Origin: Boswellia sacra
Lineage: Eukaryota > Streptophyta > Magnoliopsida > Sapindales > Burseraceae
NCBI GenBank assembly: GCA_013180625.2
Contig: SNVD02013081.1
Span: forward strand, 1 to 64,000
Length of the DNA stretch: 64,000 nt
Direction of reading: 5' to 3'
Shown here: one piece after another, positions 11,374-22,440 of the stretch
Numbering within the stretch: the stretch's first letter is position 1
Layout of the letters: each line of letters begins with the position of its first letter
Made by a program: the position numbers and the translations under genes
Notes under the pieces: model-generated
Told to the model about the DNA's origin: nothing
The model's input: only the letters and a program-made list of their open reading frames with translations
The model's database searches: none

Positions 11374-12675
11374 TGTTGACCCAGGTATGGCAACCCAAGA
11401 GAGGGGGTGAATTGGATTTTTATTTATAAAAACGGATTTAGAAAACTTTTCTTGAAAGATCAAATTATTTAAATCTTTCTTTAAGAACATAGGTGAAGAA
11501 TATGAAAATAGAATGCAATCAAGAGAATGGCAATAAAGAAAAATCACAAGTGCAAGTAAATGTAAAGAGGATAGGGATAGAGAGAGTGCAAACTCGATGT
11601 ACGTGGTTCGGCAAACCTTGCCTACGTCCACGGGCTCCTAGCTCCACAATCTAGGCTTTCACTAAGTTGTAGAAATCTTTATAACTTGCTTGATGAACAA
11701 CCTCACCAAGACTTTTTCCTTCAAACCTTGATAACACCACACCAAGAGTTCTTCTTGATGAACAACCTCACCAAGGCAACTTCCTTCAACCTTGATAACA
11801 CCACACCAAGAGTTCTTCTTGATGAACAACCTCACCAGGGTAACTTCCTTCAACTCTTGATAACACCACACCAAGAGTTCTTCTTGATGAACAAACCTCA
11901 CCAAGGAAATAGTTCTCTCAAGGATAACTTTTATCCTTTACAAGAAGATCTCACTCTCACCACAATACAAGAACAAAGAAAATTTTTACAACAAAAGTAC
12001 AACTCTCTTCAAAGAGTAGATAAAGAATATAAAAGCTCTCAAGACTTGATATTTCTCTTGTTTTTTTTTGCTTGATAAAATGCTTGTTGAATGCATGGGA
12101 GAAGGGCTCCTTTTATAGGCAAATGAGATGAACATAATCAAATGAAGAAACCAACTACAAATTTTCTGCCCACCATAAAAACTATAATTTTGTCTGCCAT
12201 TTTTGTCAATGTTCTGTTTAAAATTTGAAAATCCGCAAAACATAAAAGATCTGCATAATTGAATAAGCTTTCCAAAGCATCAAGAACCAAGTCATTTGGA
12301 TAGCTGTAGCTTAAGATATGGCCAAAACACCATTCGGTGCTCATGTGACTTGATTTTTCTTCCATGTGTCAGTCCACCAACTTGCATGTATTATGTCAGC
12401 CTTCTGTTTGAAATTTGAATTTCTTCAAAGAATATGAAATCTGCTCCATTGAATCATCTTTTCAATGCTATAAGAATCAAGTCATTTTAATATCTCTAAC
12501 TCAAGATATGGACAAACCATCATTCGGTGCTCAAATGAGTTGATTTTTCTTCTCTGTGTTAGTCCACCGAATTGCATGTCAATTATGTCGGCCTTCCGTT
12601 TGAAATTTGAATTTCTTCAAAGAATATGAAATCTGCTCCATTGAATCATCTTTCCAATGCCACAAGAATCAAACT
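11374..12675 (-). repeat. SIRE-like 5' LTR, truncated by a second LTR copy
   Basis: Begins TGTTGACCCAGG beside the primer site, repeats the 66-bp minisatellite (11688-11910) and the ~190-bp units, but stops at 12675 inside the third unit, where another LTR start follows directly. About 380 bp of distal LTR is lacking compared with 6955-8638. Confidence 0.85.
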
Positions 12676-14256
12676 TGTTGACCCAGGTATGGCAACCCAA
12701 GAGGGGGGGTGAATTGGGTTTTTTTTTAAAAAACCAATTTAGAAAACTTTTCTTGAAAGATCAAATTATTTAAATCTTTCTTTCAGAACAAAGGTAAAGA
12801 AGATGAAAATAGAATGCAATCAAGAGAATGGTAATAAAGAACAATCACAAGTGTAAGTAAATGTAAAGAGGATAGGGATAGAGAGAGTGCAAACTCGATG
12901 TACGTGGTTCGGCAAATCTTGCCTACGTCCACGGGCTCCTAGCTCCACAAGCTAGGCTTTCCACTAAGTTGTAGAAATCTTTACAACTTGCTTGATGAAC
13001 AACCTCACCAAGACTTTTTCTTTCAACCCTTGATAACACCACACCAAGAGTTCTTCTTGATGAACAACCTCACGAAGGCAACTTCCTTCAACTCTTGATA
13101 ACACCACACCAAGAGTTCTTCTTGATGAACAACCTCACCAAGGCAACTTTCTTCAACCCTTGATAACACCACACCAAGAGTTCTTCTTGATGAACAACCT
13201 CACGAAGGCAACTTCCTTCAACTCTTGATAACACCACACCAAGAGTTCTCCAAGGAAAGAGTTCTCTCAAGGATAGCTTTTATCCTTTACAAGAACATCT
13301 CACTCTCACCACGATACAAGAACAAAGTAAATTTTTACAACAAAAGTACAACTCTCTTCAAAGAGTAGATAAAGAATGTAAAAGCTCTCTGGACTTGTTA
13401 TTTCTCTTGTTTTTTTTGCTTGATAAAATGCTTCTCTTGCCTTTTTTGAATGCATAGGAGAATGGCTCCTTTTATAGGCAAATGGGATGAACTTAATCAA
13501 GTGAAGACACCAACAATAAATTTTCTGCCCATCATAAAAACCGTAATCTTGTTTGCCATTTTTGTCAATGTTCCATTTGAAATTTGAAAATATGCAAAAC
13601 AGAAAAGATTTGAACATTTGAATAAGCTTTCCAACTCATAAAGAATCAAGTCATTTGGATATCGGTAGCTCAAGATATGGCCAAAACACCATTCGATGCT
13701 CATGTGACTTGATTTTTCTTTCTTGTGTCAGTCCATCAAATTGAATGATAATTCTGCCAGCCTTCCGTTTGAAATTTGAATTATTTGAAACATAAAATAC
13801 CTGTATATTTGAATAAGCTTTCAAAAACATTAAGAATCAAAACATTTGGATATTTTTATCTTAAGATATGGCCAAAACACCATTCGGTGCTCATGTGAGT
13901 TGATTTTTCTTCTCTGTGTCAGTCCACCAAATTGCATGTTAATTATGTCAGCCTTTCATTTGAAATTTGAATTTCTTCAAAACATATGAAATGTGCCTCA
14001 TTAAGTCCTCTTTCCAATGCCGTAAGAATCAAGTTATTTTGAGTTTTCTAACTCAAGATATGTCCAAAAGAGTATTTAGTGCTCATGTTAGCTGCTTCCA
14101 TTTGTCTTTCAAATTGCATGATGATTTGGACAATCTTACACTTGAAATTTGAATTTCTTTAAAACGTATGAAATGTTATAAATTGAGTAGGATTTCCAAA
14201 TGCTTAAGAATCACATCATTTGGACATCTGTAGAGAAATATATGGCCAATTGATTG
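12676..14256 (-). repeat. Third SIRE-like LTR copy, distally truncated
   Basis: Begins TGTTGACCCAGG again and follows 6955-8638 through the minisatellite (12986-13260) and the ~190-bp units, ending at GGCCAATTGATTGAA, about 140 bases short of the expected GTCAACA end. It has no primer site or internal region of its own. It may be a solo LTR inserted in the first, or a product of unequal or illegitimate recombination at the element's edge. Confidence 0.8.
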
Positions 14257-15340
14257 AATTGCTTCTTTCCATTTAAGCTAGTCATGCCTTTGTCTACATT
14301 CATCCACTGTGTGTGGTTCAAAGTCATCATTCATAATATTAGTGGCTACTGCAAATGAAAATACATCGTTAATGACAATTTCATCACGTTTTCACATTTC
14401 TCTAGTATAAGCATAATTAATAGTAAGTTCCTCATTTTTAAATTCAGCTGTTACTTCAGGAACATGCATTTCATCAACAACTTGTGCCTCTTCAGTGGCA
14501 GGTGTCTCTTTAGGAACATTTGTCATTTCAGGAGACAAATCAGAGAATGTGGATTCTTTAGCTCGATCATTATTTATATCAGGACCATTATTAATCAATT
14601 TTCTTTTTCGAGGGATAACATCTTTTGATCCAAGGGGTCTGCCACGCTTCTGGCGTTATTCATTGTTGCTTTAGGGGTTTGCTCAACAGGAATCTCAATT
14701 CGAGCTGGTGTATTTGCAGCATGTATATGTGACTTTGTTATCTTGGCTGCATCAGTAAATGCATCTGGCATCTGACTAGCGATAGTATGAAGATATATCA
14801 TCCTTTGCACTTCATTTTCACATTGAGATGTGGGAGGATCAAGATGAGACAATGTTTTCACATTCCAAGAAAGTTCTGGATTTCTTTCAGGAGGCACATG
14901 CCCAACTTCAAGAGGCAATTTCTTTTTTCCTAAAGGTGGGAAAACTATCTTATCAAAATGACAATCTGCAAATCGCGCAGTAAAAATATCACCCGTCATG
15001 GGTTTCAAATATCTGATAATAGATAGAGAATTGTAACCTACATATATCCCCAACCGGCGTTGAGGCCCCATTTTTGTCCGCTTCGGGGGAGCAATGGGGA
15101 CTTGTACGGCACAGCCGAAAATTCTTAGATGGGATATATTAGGTTGTTGGCCAAGTACAAGTTGTATTGGTGAATATTCATGATAAGCAGTGGGCCTTAA
15201 TCTGACCAATGATACAGCATGTAAAATAGCATGGCCCCAGACAGAGGTTGGCAACTGTGTTCTCAATAATAAAGTTCATGCAATTATCTGCAGTCGCTTT
15301 ATAAGTGATTCTACCAAACCATTTTGATTCAAGGTTATTT
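14257..15340 (-). pseudogene. Old Ty1/copia pol remnant: integrase C-terminus to RT start
   Basis: Minus-strand frames give the end of the integrase core (NGLVESLIKRLQIIA at 15290-15330), then QLPTSVWGHAILHAVSLVRL, HEYSPIQLVLGQQPN, LRIFGCAVQVP and LGIYVGYNS (14595-15266). Next come an acidic linker (14392-14598) and the RT start, RQRHDWLKWKEAI-like, near 14260-14300. Catalytic integrase residues are outside the remnant. The copy has stops and ends at the SIRE-like LTR. It is probably the 5' part of the remnant at 6190-6954, but the central RT is missing from both. Confidence 0.75.
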
Positions 15341-15894
15341 TATGCACTGCTATCATTAGATTATAATAGACAGTTTTTATGCACTGTTATTTTATGCACT
15401 GCTATCATTAATTTTGCAACTAGATGAAATATTGCCAGTTTCATTAGATTATAATAGACAGATGGGCATTTGTTATTTGCAGAATGCATTGGAGATGGCA
15501 ACATTCCTTTGGTCGAACCTGGTAAGTCTTTGTTGCTGATCATTTCAAGGCAAATTATGGAGGTGATTACTGGGAAACATTAAGTAATCAGCTATATATC
15601 AGTTTTTTCTTATCTTTGAGTTCACATGCTCTGACAACGTCTCCAGCAACAGATGGTTGAGACTTCAAATACAAGAAAGAATTACTTTCTAATAGCATGA
15701 CTTTTTAATGGCAAATATTGTGTTGCTTGATTACAAAAAAGTTTATTTAACATTCCAAAATTGTTGTCTTATTTTACTTTCATTGGGAACTTAGGAGTTT
15801 TATGAGAAATTTATTTAATGTGACAAATGATACAGATTATGAATTTCTTAAATTTTTTAAAATACCTATTATATATACATATATTAATTTTTTT
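15341..15894. other. Intergenic, short direct repeats
   Basis: TTATGCACTGCTATCATTA occurs at about 15341 and again near 15393, and AGATTATAATAGACAG occurs twice (about 15358 and 15445). An exon-like snippet flanked by GCAG and GTAAGT lies at about 15480-15523, but nothing around it supports a gene. Confidence 0.4.
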
Positions 15895-16177
15895 AAAATA
15901 CTTGACAGCTAAAAACTGTCAAGTATATTTTTTTTTAATTTTTGAAACTATTATACTTGGCGGCCAAAAACCGCCAAGTATATTTTTTTTAATTTGTAAA
16001 CCTATTATACTTGATGGTCAAAAACCGCCAAATATAGTCAGATGCATATTTGACAGGTTGACTGACCGTCAAATATAGTCAAATTGACTATATTTGACGG
16101 TGCCATTGGTGGCGCTTTCAAGACCATACTTATTTGACGGCCAAAAACCGTCAAATATGATCATTTTTCTTGTAGTG
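15895..16177. mobile_element. CACTA (En/Spm-type) terminus with subterminal inverted repeats
   Basis: The right end reads TTTTTCTTGTAGTG; its reverse complement, CACTACAAGAAAAA, is the classic plant CACTA terminal repeat. Inward of it, short inverted units with the core TTTGACGGCCAAAAACCGTCAAA or the variant CTTGGCGG-CCAAAAA-CCGCCAAG recur about five times between 15897 and 16160, as expected for subterminal transposase-binding repeats. No transposase and no matching left CACTACAAGAAAA end are seen, so this is a truncated or partly deleted element. It abuts WAK intron-1 sequence. Confidence 0.7.
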
Positions 16178-16309
16178 CTAGAAGAGATCATACACGAGAA
16201 ATTAAGCCCATGTAATATGTACTTTGCCATTATTTTCACTCAAATATAACGAAAATATATGAAAGTACTTCATCTTATTAGATCCTTTATTTCACAATCG
16301 TGTTTCTCA
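16178..16309. other. Spacer between CACTA terminus and WAK pseudogene
   Basis: No gene seen. Probably a diverged part of WAK intron 1. Confidence 0.3.
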
Positions 16310-17098
16310 AAATTCTACCCTTCTGAAATAAGGTCCCTTGAAGGATCTTCGAAATGGAGCTCCTTAGACATAAAATTGTCTATTTATGATAAAGAGATTT
16401 CTTTAATGATGAGTTTGATTCTTATGCATATGTAAATGAATGTGACAATCCTGGTCTCAATAATTGCGAGAAAAAGATCTGTGTTAACACAAAAGGGAAT
16501 TACACGTGTCTGTATGGGGATGGAAGAAAAGATGGAAAAGGTTGTACTGCTAATCGATCACTAGTGATTCAGGTCAGCGTTGGTAAGTATTTACATATTC
16601 TGCATACTCTTACGATTTAATTGACACCTACGAGAAGTTAAAAGAAATCTTTTACTCATTTGATGATGGCAACGTGGAAAAAAAAATGGATTCATCTAAT
16701 AATCTAGAAAGTTTCATTCTAGTAGGACATTTCTCACCTTGTGATGGAAGAGGCCACACTGCACTGCATCTATTGAGTTGTCTCCCATTAAATATATATA
16801 CGGGTAGGTCTTAGATTTATAAAAAAGATGGATCCTTCCTCTATCCAATAGACTAGTATTTTGAGTTGAATACAAAGATCTTGAACACCAATATGTGACA
16901 TCACATCGTACCTCAAACCACGGACTAAGAATAACGGTAAAGCATCCGTGGGTTAACGATGAGTCCAATTTGGGAGAGACAAAGTACTTGCTTGGTGAAT
17001 CATCAGGAGCAGCTGTTTATAGTGTTAGTCAAAGCATAGATGTTGGATATGATAGCATGAGGAACCTTGTAATTTTAGCTGTACGTGACGGAAGATAG
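16310..17098 (+). pseudogene. WAK pseudogene lacking extracellular exon 1 and most of the kinase
   Basis: 16310-16429 resembles WAK-A intron 1. 16430-16582 is exon 2, an EGF-Ca-type domain starting VNECDNPGLNNC and ending at a good GTAAGT donor. The acceptor CAG is changed to CAT, and a CxCPxGHHG-like segment is shortened. 16920-17098 encodes only the C-terminal tail ([36 protein letters not shown], stop). About 1.1 kb of membrane and kinase sequence is missing, replaced by ~240 bp of unrelated DNA (16690-16915). The tail is closest to that of WAK-A. Confidence 0.85.
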
Positions 17099-17933
17099 TT
17101 TTTTTCATTATTTTTATTTTTGCGTGCATTAAAAGAAATCTTTTATTGAACTCTGTTTGTATACTACCAGTTCGATTGGCGCGGAATGTATACGAAATTT
17201 AAACCTACTAAGGACAGTTATTGTGTGCCAAATATCATGGTTATTGCCGTTTTTTTCTTCTCTAGAAACTTTTTAATTTAACTGAATCTTATGGAAAAAG
17301 AATGAATTGTGAACTTGTTATAGTGACTCAATGCGTTGTATGATATTTTTCAGTTTTCATATCTACTAACCTAATCTAAAGTTATAAGCTGCAGCTGATT
17401 CTCACACGAGATATCCCCACATACCGTTTGTTTTCATTCCTTTCCATTCCTTTTGCAAGAACAGCATTGTCACTGGAAACTTGGTCTCCTCGGCATTTTA
17501 TCGAACAACTCGCAGTCCTCCACAAGTATACTCTTCAGAAGTGAAATAAATAACTCAACTGCAAAGCATGTTGCAATTGGAATTCCTTCATTAAATCTCT
17601 GATATATTATGTCACCTCTAAAATATGATTGCTGTATCAGTGAACTAGATTAGGTGTATACTATTTGGGGACCTTGTAGTTTTAGAAATTCTTTCAACAA
17701 TTTTTTGAATATAAGATAAATCTCTTTGTTTCTCTGTGTGTTGCAAGAGATGGGCCTGCTGGTCATAACTTATGTGATTGATAGTGAAAATATTCTTAAG
17801 ACAAACTACTCTTCCTTCACGTTTATTTACTTAACATGTCACCCCACTTGATCTGTGTTCTGTGAAGAAGTGAAGAACTAACTACAATAGGAAGCTTCAT
17901 CCATTTAAACTTCATATAATTCAGAAAGGTGCG
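17099..17933. repeat. WAK downstream/upstream spacer, duplicate of 26479-27819
   Basis: Shares long collinear stretches with the WAK-A/WAK-B spacer: GAACTCTGTTT and ATGTATACGA near 17150-17200, GATTCTCACACGAGATATCC near 17398, and GAAGAACTAACTAC just before the next start. This shows that the tandem duplication unit included the intergenic region. No gene is contained. Confidence 0.8.
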
Positions 17934-17975
17934 ATGCGAACCGGAGGGATGCTTTTGCAACTCGCGACAATTGGC
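17934..17975 (+). pseudogene. Orphan WAK signal-peptide fragment 1
   Basis: [16 protein letters not shown] matches the WAK-B N-terminus, with the same 5' leader (ACTTCATA, CAG/CAAAAAGGTGC). Homology ends abruptly after about 14 codons. In WAK-B the upstream ATG at this site is changed to CAA, so this fragment shows the ancestral start. Confidence 0.7.
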
Positions 17976-18855
17976 TTAATCAGGATATTAGAGTATACTA
18001 TCCTTCTCAGAATCTGAAGTCTCGTTTATCAGAAGACGTAGGTTGGAATTAAAATTTAGAATAAGACTTAGAAGATTTAATAATATTTTATCAATGTTTC
18101 ACATGCGGTAAAAGATTGTAGAATAAATTGTGCTATTGGCTTTATAGGATATTAAACGAATACAAATACCTCCACGGATCGACGAAGCCGGAGTAGTCCC
18201 ATGTTCTGAATAATTCTTTCCTATTTTTGAATGCGAAAATTGCAGATTGACCAATGCCAAAGAAATGAAAGAATCAACGGCCAATACGATATTCCGCTCT
18301 TGTTATCGCTTTCGTTTTAAAACAAACAGCTGTATACTTGATATAAGATTATAATGTGATCTGTCAGGCCAGTTGCCCAGGAACTTATATAGTCTTTGTC
18401 ATATCATATGTTTTCCACATGTGATGCAATTGTTAATTTATTGGAACTCTGATGTTATGCACTTTCACCTATCGTTAGAGTTGGTTATTTAATGAAGGTA
18501 TACATCAACTTGAGTAATAATTTAGTTAAACTGAACTTACTAGCTAATCGACAGTTTTGTGCAATTTTTAAAATGCTTGATATGGATGTGTGACCAGAAG
18601 AAGTTGATGAAAACAAAAGAAGTCAACTCGGGGACTTGGTCCTAAGAGGTGTCATGATCACTGACAAAGTAGAACTTATCAATTAATTGCATTATTACTG
18701 TTTGCAAGGTTGCACACAGCCTGAAAATTATCAGCATTTGACTCTACCGCAACAAAATCTTTGAACTATTCGAATGAGAAACTGAGAAACTATTCTAGTT
18801 TTAGGAAAATTGTTCATCTCAAATCTTTCCAGTTAGACAAATATGCAATATAAAC

Positions 18856-18912
<57 letters not shown>

Positions 18913-19336
18913 ACAATCTGAAAACAATATCGGATATATCTATCCGTGTTCTCCATAAAGCAATCCTTCTTTTTGAGATGTGATGATGAAGAAAATTTAC
19001 AGAGGAATTATAATTTTTTACAAAGTTTTTTTCTTTTTTTCTTTTTTTAAGTTGGAAGATGTAGCTCATATTTACGTTCATATAATAATTATAGTCAACT
19101 TTTACACCTGTTAGTGCCAATATTATGTTTTGAAAGTAATACGTAATAATCAATTCAGCCAGTGGATATATAATAAGAGCAAGCCATATGTACCCGTCAA
19201 CACTTATTGAATATTTACCTTATATATGTCAGTGCACTGAATTGGTCGTCCTAATTGACGTTAAAAAGAACTACTACCAAAATCTATTTTGTATTATCGT
19301 TAATCAAGAGAGAGACCCTGAAAAACCATAAGCTCC
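17976..19336. other. Intergenic DNA with SSRs
   Basis: No supported gene. It includes the (TA)n-(GA)n tract at 18856-18908 and T-rich sequence at 19010-19050. The last ~130 bases resemble the promoter-proximal region of WAK-C (GTCAGTGCACTGAATTG against GTCAATGCACTTAATTG). Confidence 0.6.
18856..18908. repeat. Compound microsatellite (TA)n(GA)n
   Basis: About 9 TA units run directly into about 17 GA units. Confidence 0.95.
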
Positions 19337-19378
19337 ATGGAAATTCGAAAATTGCTTCTGCAGCTCACACTAATTGGG
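19337..19378 (+). pseudogene. Orphan WAK signal-peptide fragment 2
   Basis: MEIRKLLLQLTLIGF, in a WAK-like leader context, is followed by unrelated sequence. It resembles the start of WAK-C (RGIALLLTIIGVV) and WAK-B. Only the first ~14 codons remain, so it is a breakpoint remnant of a lost WAK copy. Confidence 0.6.
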
Positions 19379-20007
19379 TTTGAGCGCTACTTTGTATGGG
19401 TCTTGTGTCTAATATTAATAAAATGTATATTGTATATGAGATTTTGCGAAATCTGATACAAAAACTTATTATTTTTCTCGTATTAATGCTAACATTTAGA
19501 ATCAAATTGATACTGGAGTCTAATACTAGAATTTCAAATATCGATTTGCAATTGTAATGTCATAAAATTCTTAATCATATCAAGCCCGATAGGTAGATTC
19601 CTAATGTACAATGCTATATCTATCACAATCTCTTTACAACTTGAGTTAGTAGAAATTCATTGAAAAAGGGGAAAAACAAAAAAATGAATAATATAAGTTA
19701 CAATAAATTATATTATAACTATCCCTTCAGTCTGATTTTTTCAATCTAAGTTGTAGAAAGGGTTCTTTGTTAATATGTTGTAGGTATGGTATTATTTATC
19801 AATGATATACCTTAACTAGCTTTGTAGCCCTCAAGTCCATTTATTATTTCAATCAACAATAAAAACCGTTTCGGATTCTAACTCAAATTTTGTATCTAAA
19901 TGATATATATTTAATTGATGGTTGTCAAATGATTTGAAAATGTAATGAATGGTTTGATAGTTTTAAACCACATCAGGTTATTTATAAAGCATAATTTTGG
20001 GATAATT

Positions 20008-20047
<40 letters not shown>

Positions 20048-20227
20048 TAATTGTTAAGGTGGAGTGATTCGAAGAAAGAATGCCTTTGCACCGATGGCTG
20101 TGAGGCTAAGCTTAAGTCGCTCAGTAGTTCTCATGAAGAGAGAAAGCTCCTTCCCGAAAAATTTGAATGACCACTCATTGTTTTATGGACTGATCCGTTG
20201 ACTGGACTTTAGGCCTTTAGTTAAGAA
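19379..20227. other. Intergenic, AT-rich
   Basis: No supported gene. A (TA)n microsatellite lies at 20012-20045. Confidence 0.6.
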
Positions 20228-20960
20228 GCATGTTTGGTATGCGATATTATATAGTATAATACAGTATTGTATTACATAGTATTGTATTGTATACTACTAA
20301 AAATAATGTTATGTCACTAAAAATAATGTTATGTCAAAATTATATAGTGTTTGATGTACTTATATAATGTATTTATTTGTACAAAAAATAAGAATTTTTT
20401 CAAAAAAGATATACAAAGTATAAATATATTTTTAGTTTATTTACAAAATTAGTTATTTAGTAATTTATCGAACAGATGTTAATTATTGAAAAAATTACTC
20501 GGGGTCCAATACTTCCACTGGACCTATTAGACAATTTGAGTTTATAGTGGCATGCTAGGTGCCAATTGGTCCAACGAAAGTAGTGGACCTCTAGTGTCTC
20601 CTAGTGGGAGCGGTCCCTTCATCCATTCTTTATTTTTAGAAAATAAATTTTAAAATAAATTTCATTTTATAATTTACCTATTAAATACATCTTTATTTAT
20701 TTTAAAAATTTTAAAAATTACAGGGTATTGTTAGATATATAGAATTTTATAAGGATAATTTTGATATTTTTTATTAGTACTATACAATATAATGCTAATG
20801 TCATATATTAATTCTACATAATTTAATATAATATTGATGCATCTAAAGATTGTACTTTGTATTAATTAATACTATATTAAATTAGTACCAAATATATATA
20901 TTATATTATTTAATATAATATAATAAAATAATATTATACAGTTTCACGCCCTAAACATGC
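20228..20960 (+). mobile_element. ~733-bp MITE, copy A
   Basis: Imperfect terminal inverted repeats: GCATGTTTGGTATGCGA at the left and the complement of GCATGTTTAGGGCGTGAA at the right. The interior is AT-rich with one conserved GC-richer block (20497-20630: GGGTCCAATACTTCC, AGACAATTTGAGTTTATAGTG, GTGCCAATTGGTCCAACG). It matches 22441-23180 in reverse orientation over its whole length. It has no coding capacity. The superfamily is uncertain because no clear target-site duplication is visible. Confidence 0.75.
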
Positions 20961-22440
20961 ATAGCAAAGAAAAAAGTAGCGATAACGATTGATGTATGAG
21001 CGCCTAACAAGAATTTGAATTATCCCTTGCGTCTTTGTCTTCGAGTCACTCACTCTGGCTGAAATCATTGTTTACGTAATCAACGAATATTCGAAGTCGA
21101 ATCGCCCAGGGTTCTAGAGGAAACTAACCAATATTTAAATGTCATGCACTTTCTAAGAAAGAGCATCTTGCCGTCTCCATGAGAAATTCTGAGCTAACTT
21201 ATTAAATTTCCATGAAGCCTCTTCTAAGTACGTCTTTAAATAATATCATTCACAATCTTATAGCTTCTAAACCCAACTATAACATAGAATTTAAAATATA
21301 TCATCAGTCTCCGGCGGATATTTACTTGTATTTATTTATTTATTTTTAAAAATCTATAGCTTGTCATTTCATGAAGGTATCAGTTGATAAAATTTAGTGG
21401 GCATGGGTTAAATTCATAGAGACATGATTAACTCATGCCTTTGCCTCCGCGATTGTGGCGTGGATTTCAAATAGAACTATAGCAGTTACTAATTTCCAAT
21501 TAACCGATGTTAAATTCTATTGTTGTGTACGCTTTGGGACCCTTAATTACCCTTAATTAGAATACTTACAAGAAAATTATGGATTTTGCTTGGATCCAAC
21601 TGTTATATGAGTAAAACATATTTTAAATTTATGCAAAAATCATAAATTGGTGTATAAAAATCGTAAATGAGTAAATAAAAATTGAAAAATCATAAATAAG
21701 TAAATGAAAGTTATATAAAAGTTAAAACACAATTTTTTTTACTCATTTACGATTTATATTTATTTATTTATGATTTTTGTACAATTTTAAAATATGTTAT
21801 ATGGATACAACAACTATACTGTAACATAACTCGAAAATTATCGTGTTTAATATTTCTCCCAATCTGCTAAATTATTCTAGTTTGAGGCAGACTAATTGTA
21901 GCAAATTTCAATTCCTCGTATCTTAGTAATTATTAAGATTGTAGACACTCAACTAATTAGCTATTTATCTTGCTTTTCTCATAAAAAATTATAGTATATA
22001 ATACATCAAAGTTTAAATTGTCTTATAAATACTAAAAAAGTTTTTTTTTTTAATTCCATCTTGTCGACTCATTAAACATCATCTCAATGACTCAATCCTT
22101 CTTTTCTGTTTTTTAATTTTACTACTCATCATTCATTTATAATTTTTTTTCTTAAATCAAGAATCATATTGAAATTATTATTATAATGAGATTATCATTC
22201 TTCTTTTAACGAAATAATAACTAATTTCTAGTATTTAAATTTTTTATTATAAAAATGTCAATCGACAATTTTGAAAAGATAAAAACAGTGGAGAAAATTA
22301 CAAATAATTATAATATTAAATGTATCAGAATTAACATATGTTATTTGATGAAATTAATTATATAGTGTTTTGAGTTTTCCACTCATTATTAAAATTTCTG
22401 ACTCCCTAACTGGCCACATCTTGCATTTGTGAGGCACATA
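20961..22440. other. Spacer between the inverted MITE pair
   Basis: AT-rich with no supported gene. It contains the palindromic MITE at 21591-21812. Confidence 0.6.
21591..21812. mobile_element. Palindromic MITE/hairpin element (~220 bp)
   Basis: Two arms of about 90-100 bases are inverted copies of each other: left arm TTGGATCCAACTGTTATATG, AACATATTTTAAATTTATGC, AAAAATCATAAAT; right arm ATTTATGATTTTTGTAC, AAAATATGTTATATGGATAC. The single-strand form would fold into a long hairpin, as in foldback-type MITEs. No coding capacity. Confidence 0.65.

Larger units (their letters stand above)
6955..14256 (-). mobile_element. SIRE/Maximus-like Ty1/copia element with duplicated LTR and internal deletion
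   Basis: In minus-strand order: LTR copies (12676-14256 and 11374-12675), initiator-Met primer site (11356-11371), gag (10480-11060), RT (9651-10479), RNase H (8986-9636), 3' non-coding region with short C-runs, and 3' LTR (6955-8638). Protease and integrase are absent: the gag tail joins directly to the RT start near 10475, so this is a deletion derivative. The element lies inside an older copia remnant. A probable left target-site duplication AGTTA (6950-6954) has no visible partner because the right LTR end is truncated. Confidence 0.85.

Noticed and set aside
15480..15530. Exon-like snippet flanked by GCAG and GTAAGT
   Set aside because: About 45 bases only, with no supporting exons or family similarity.
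18099..18284. 61-residue minus-strand frame
   Set aside because: No domain or neighbouring exon; composition not convincing.
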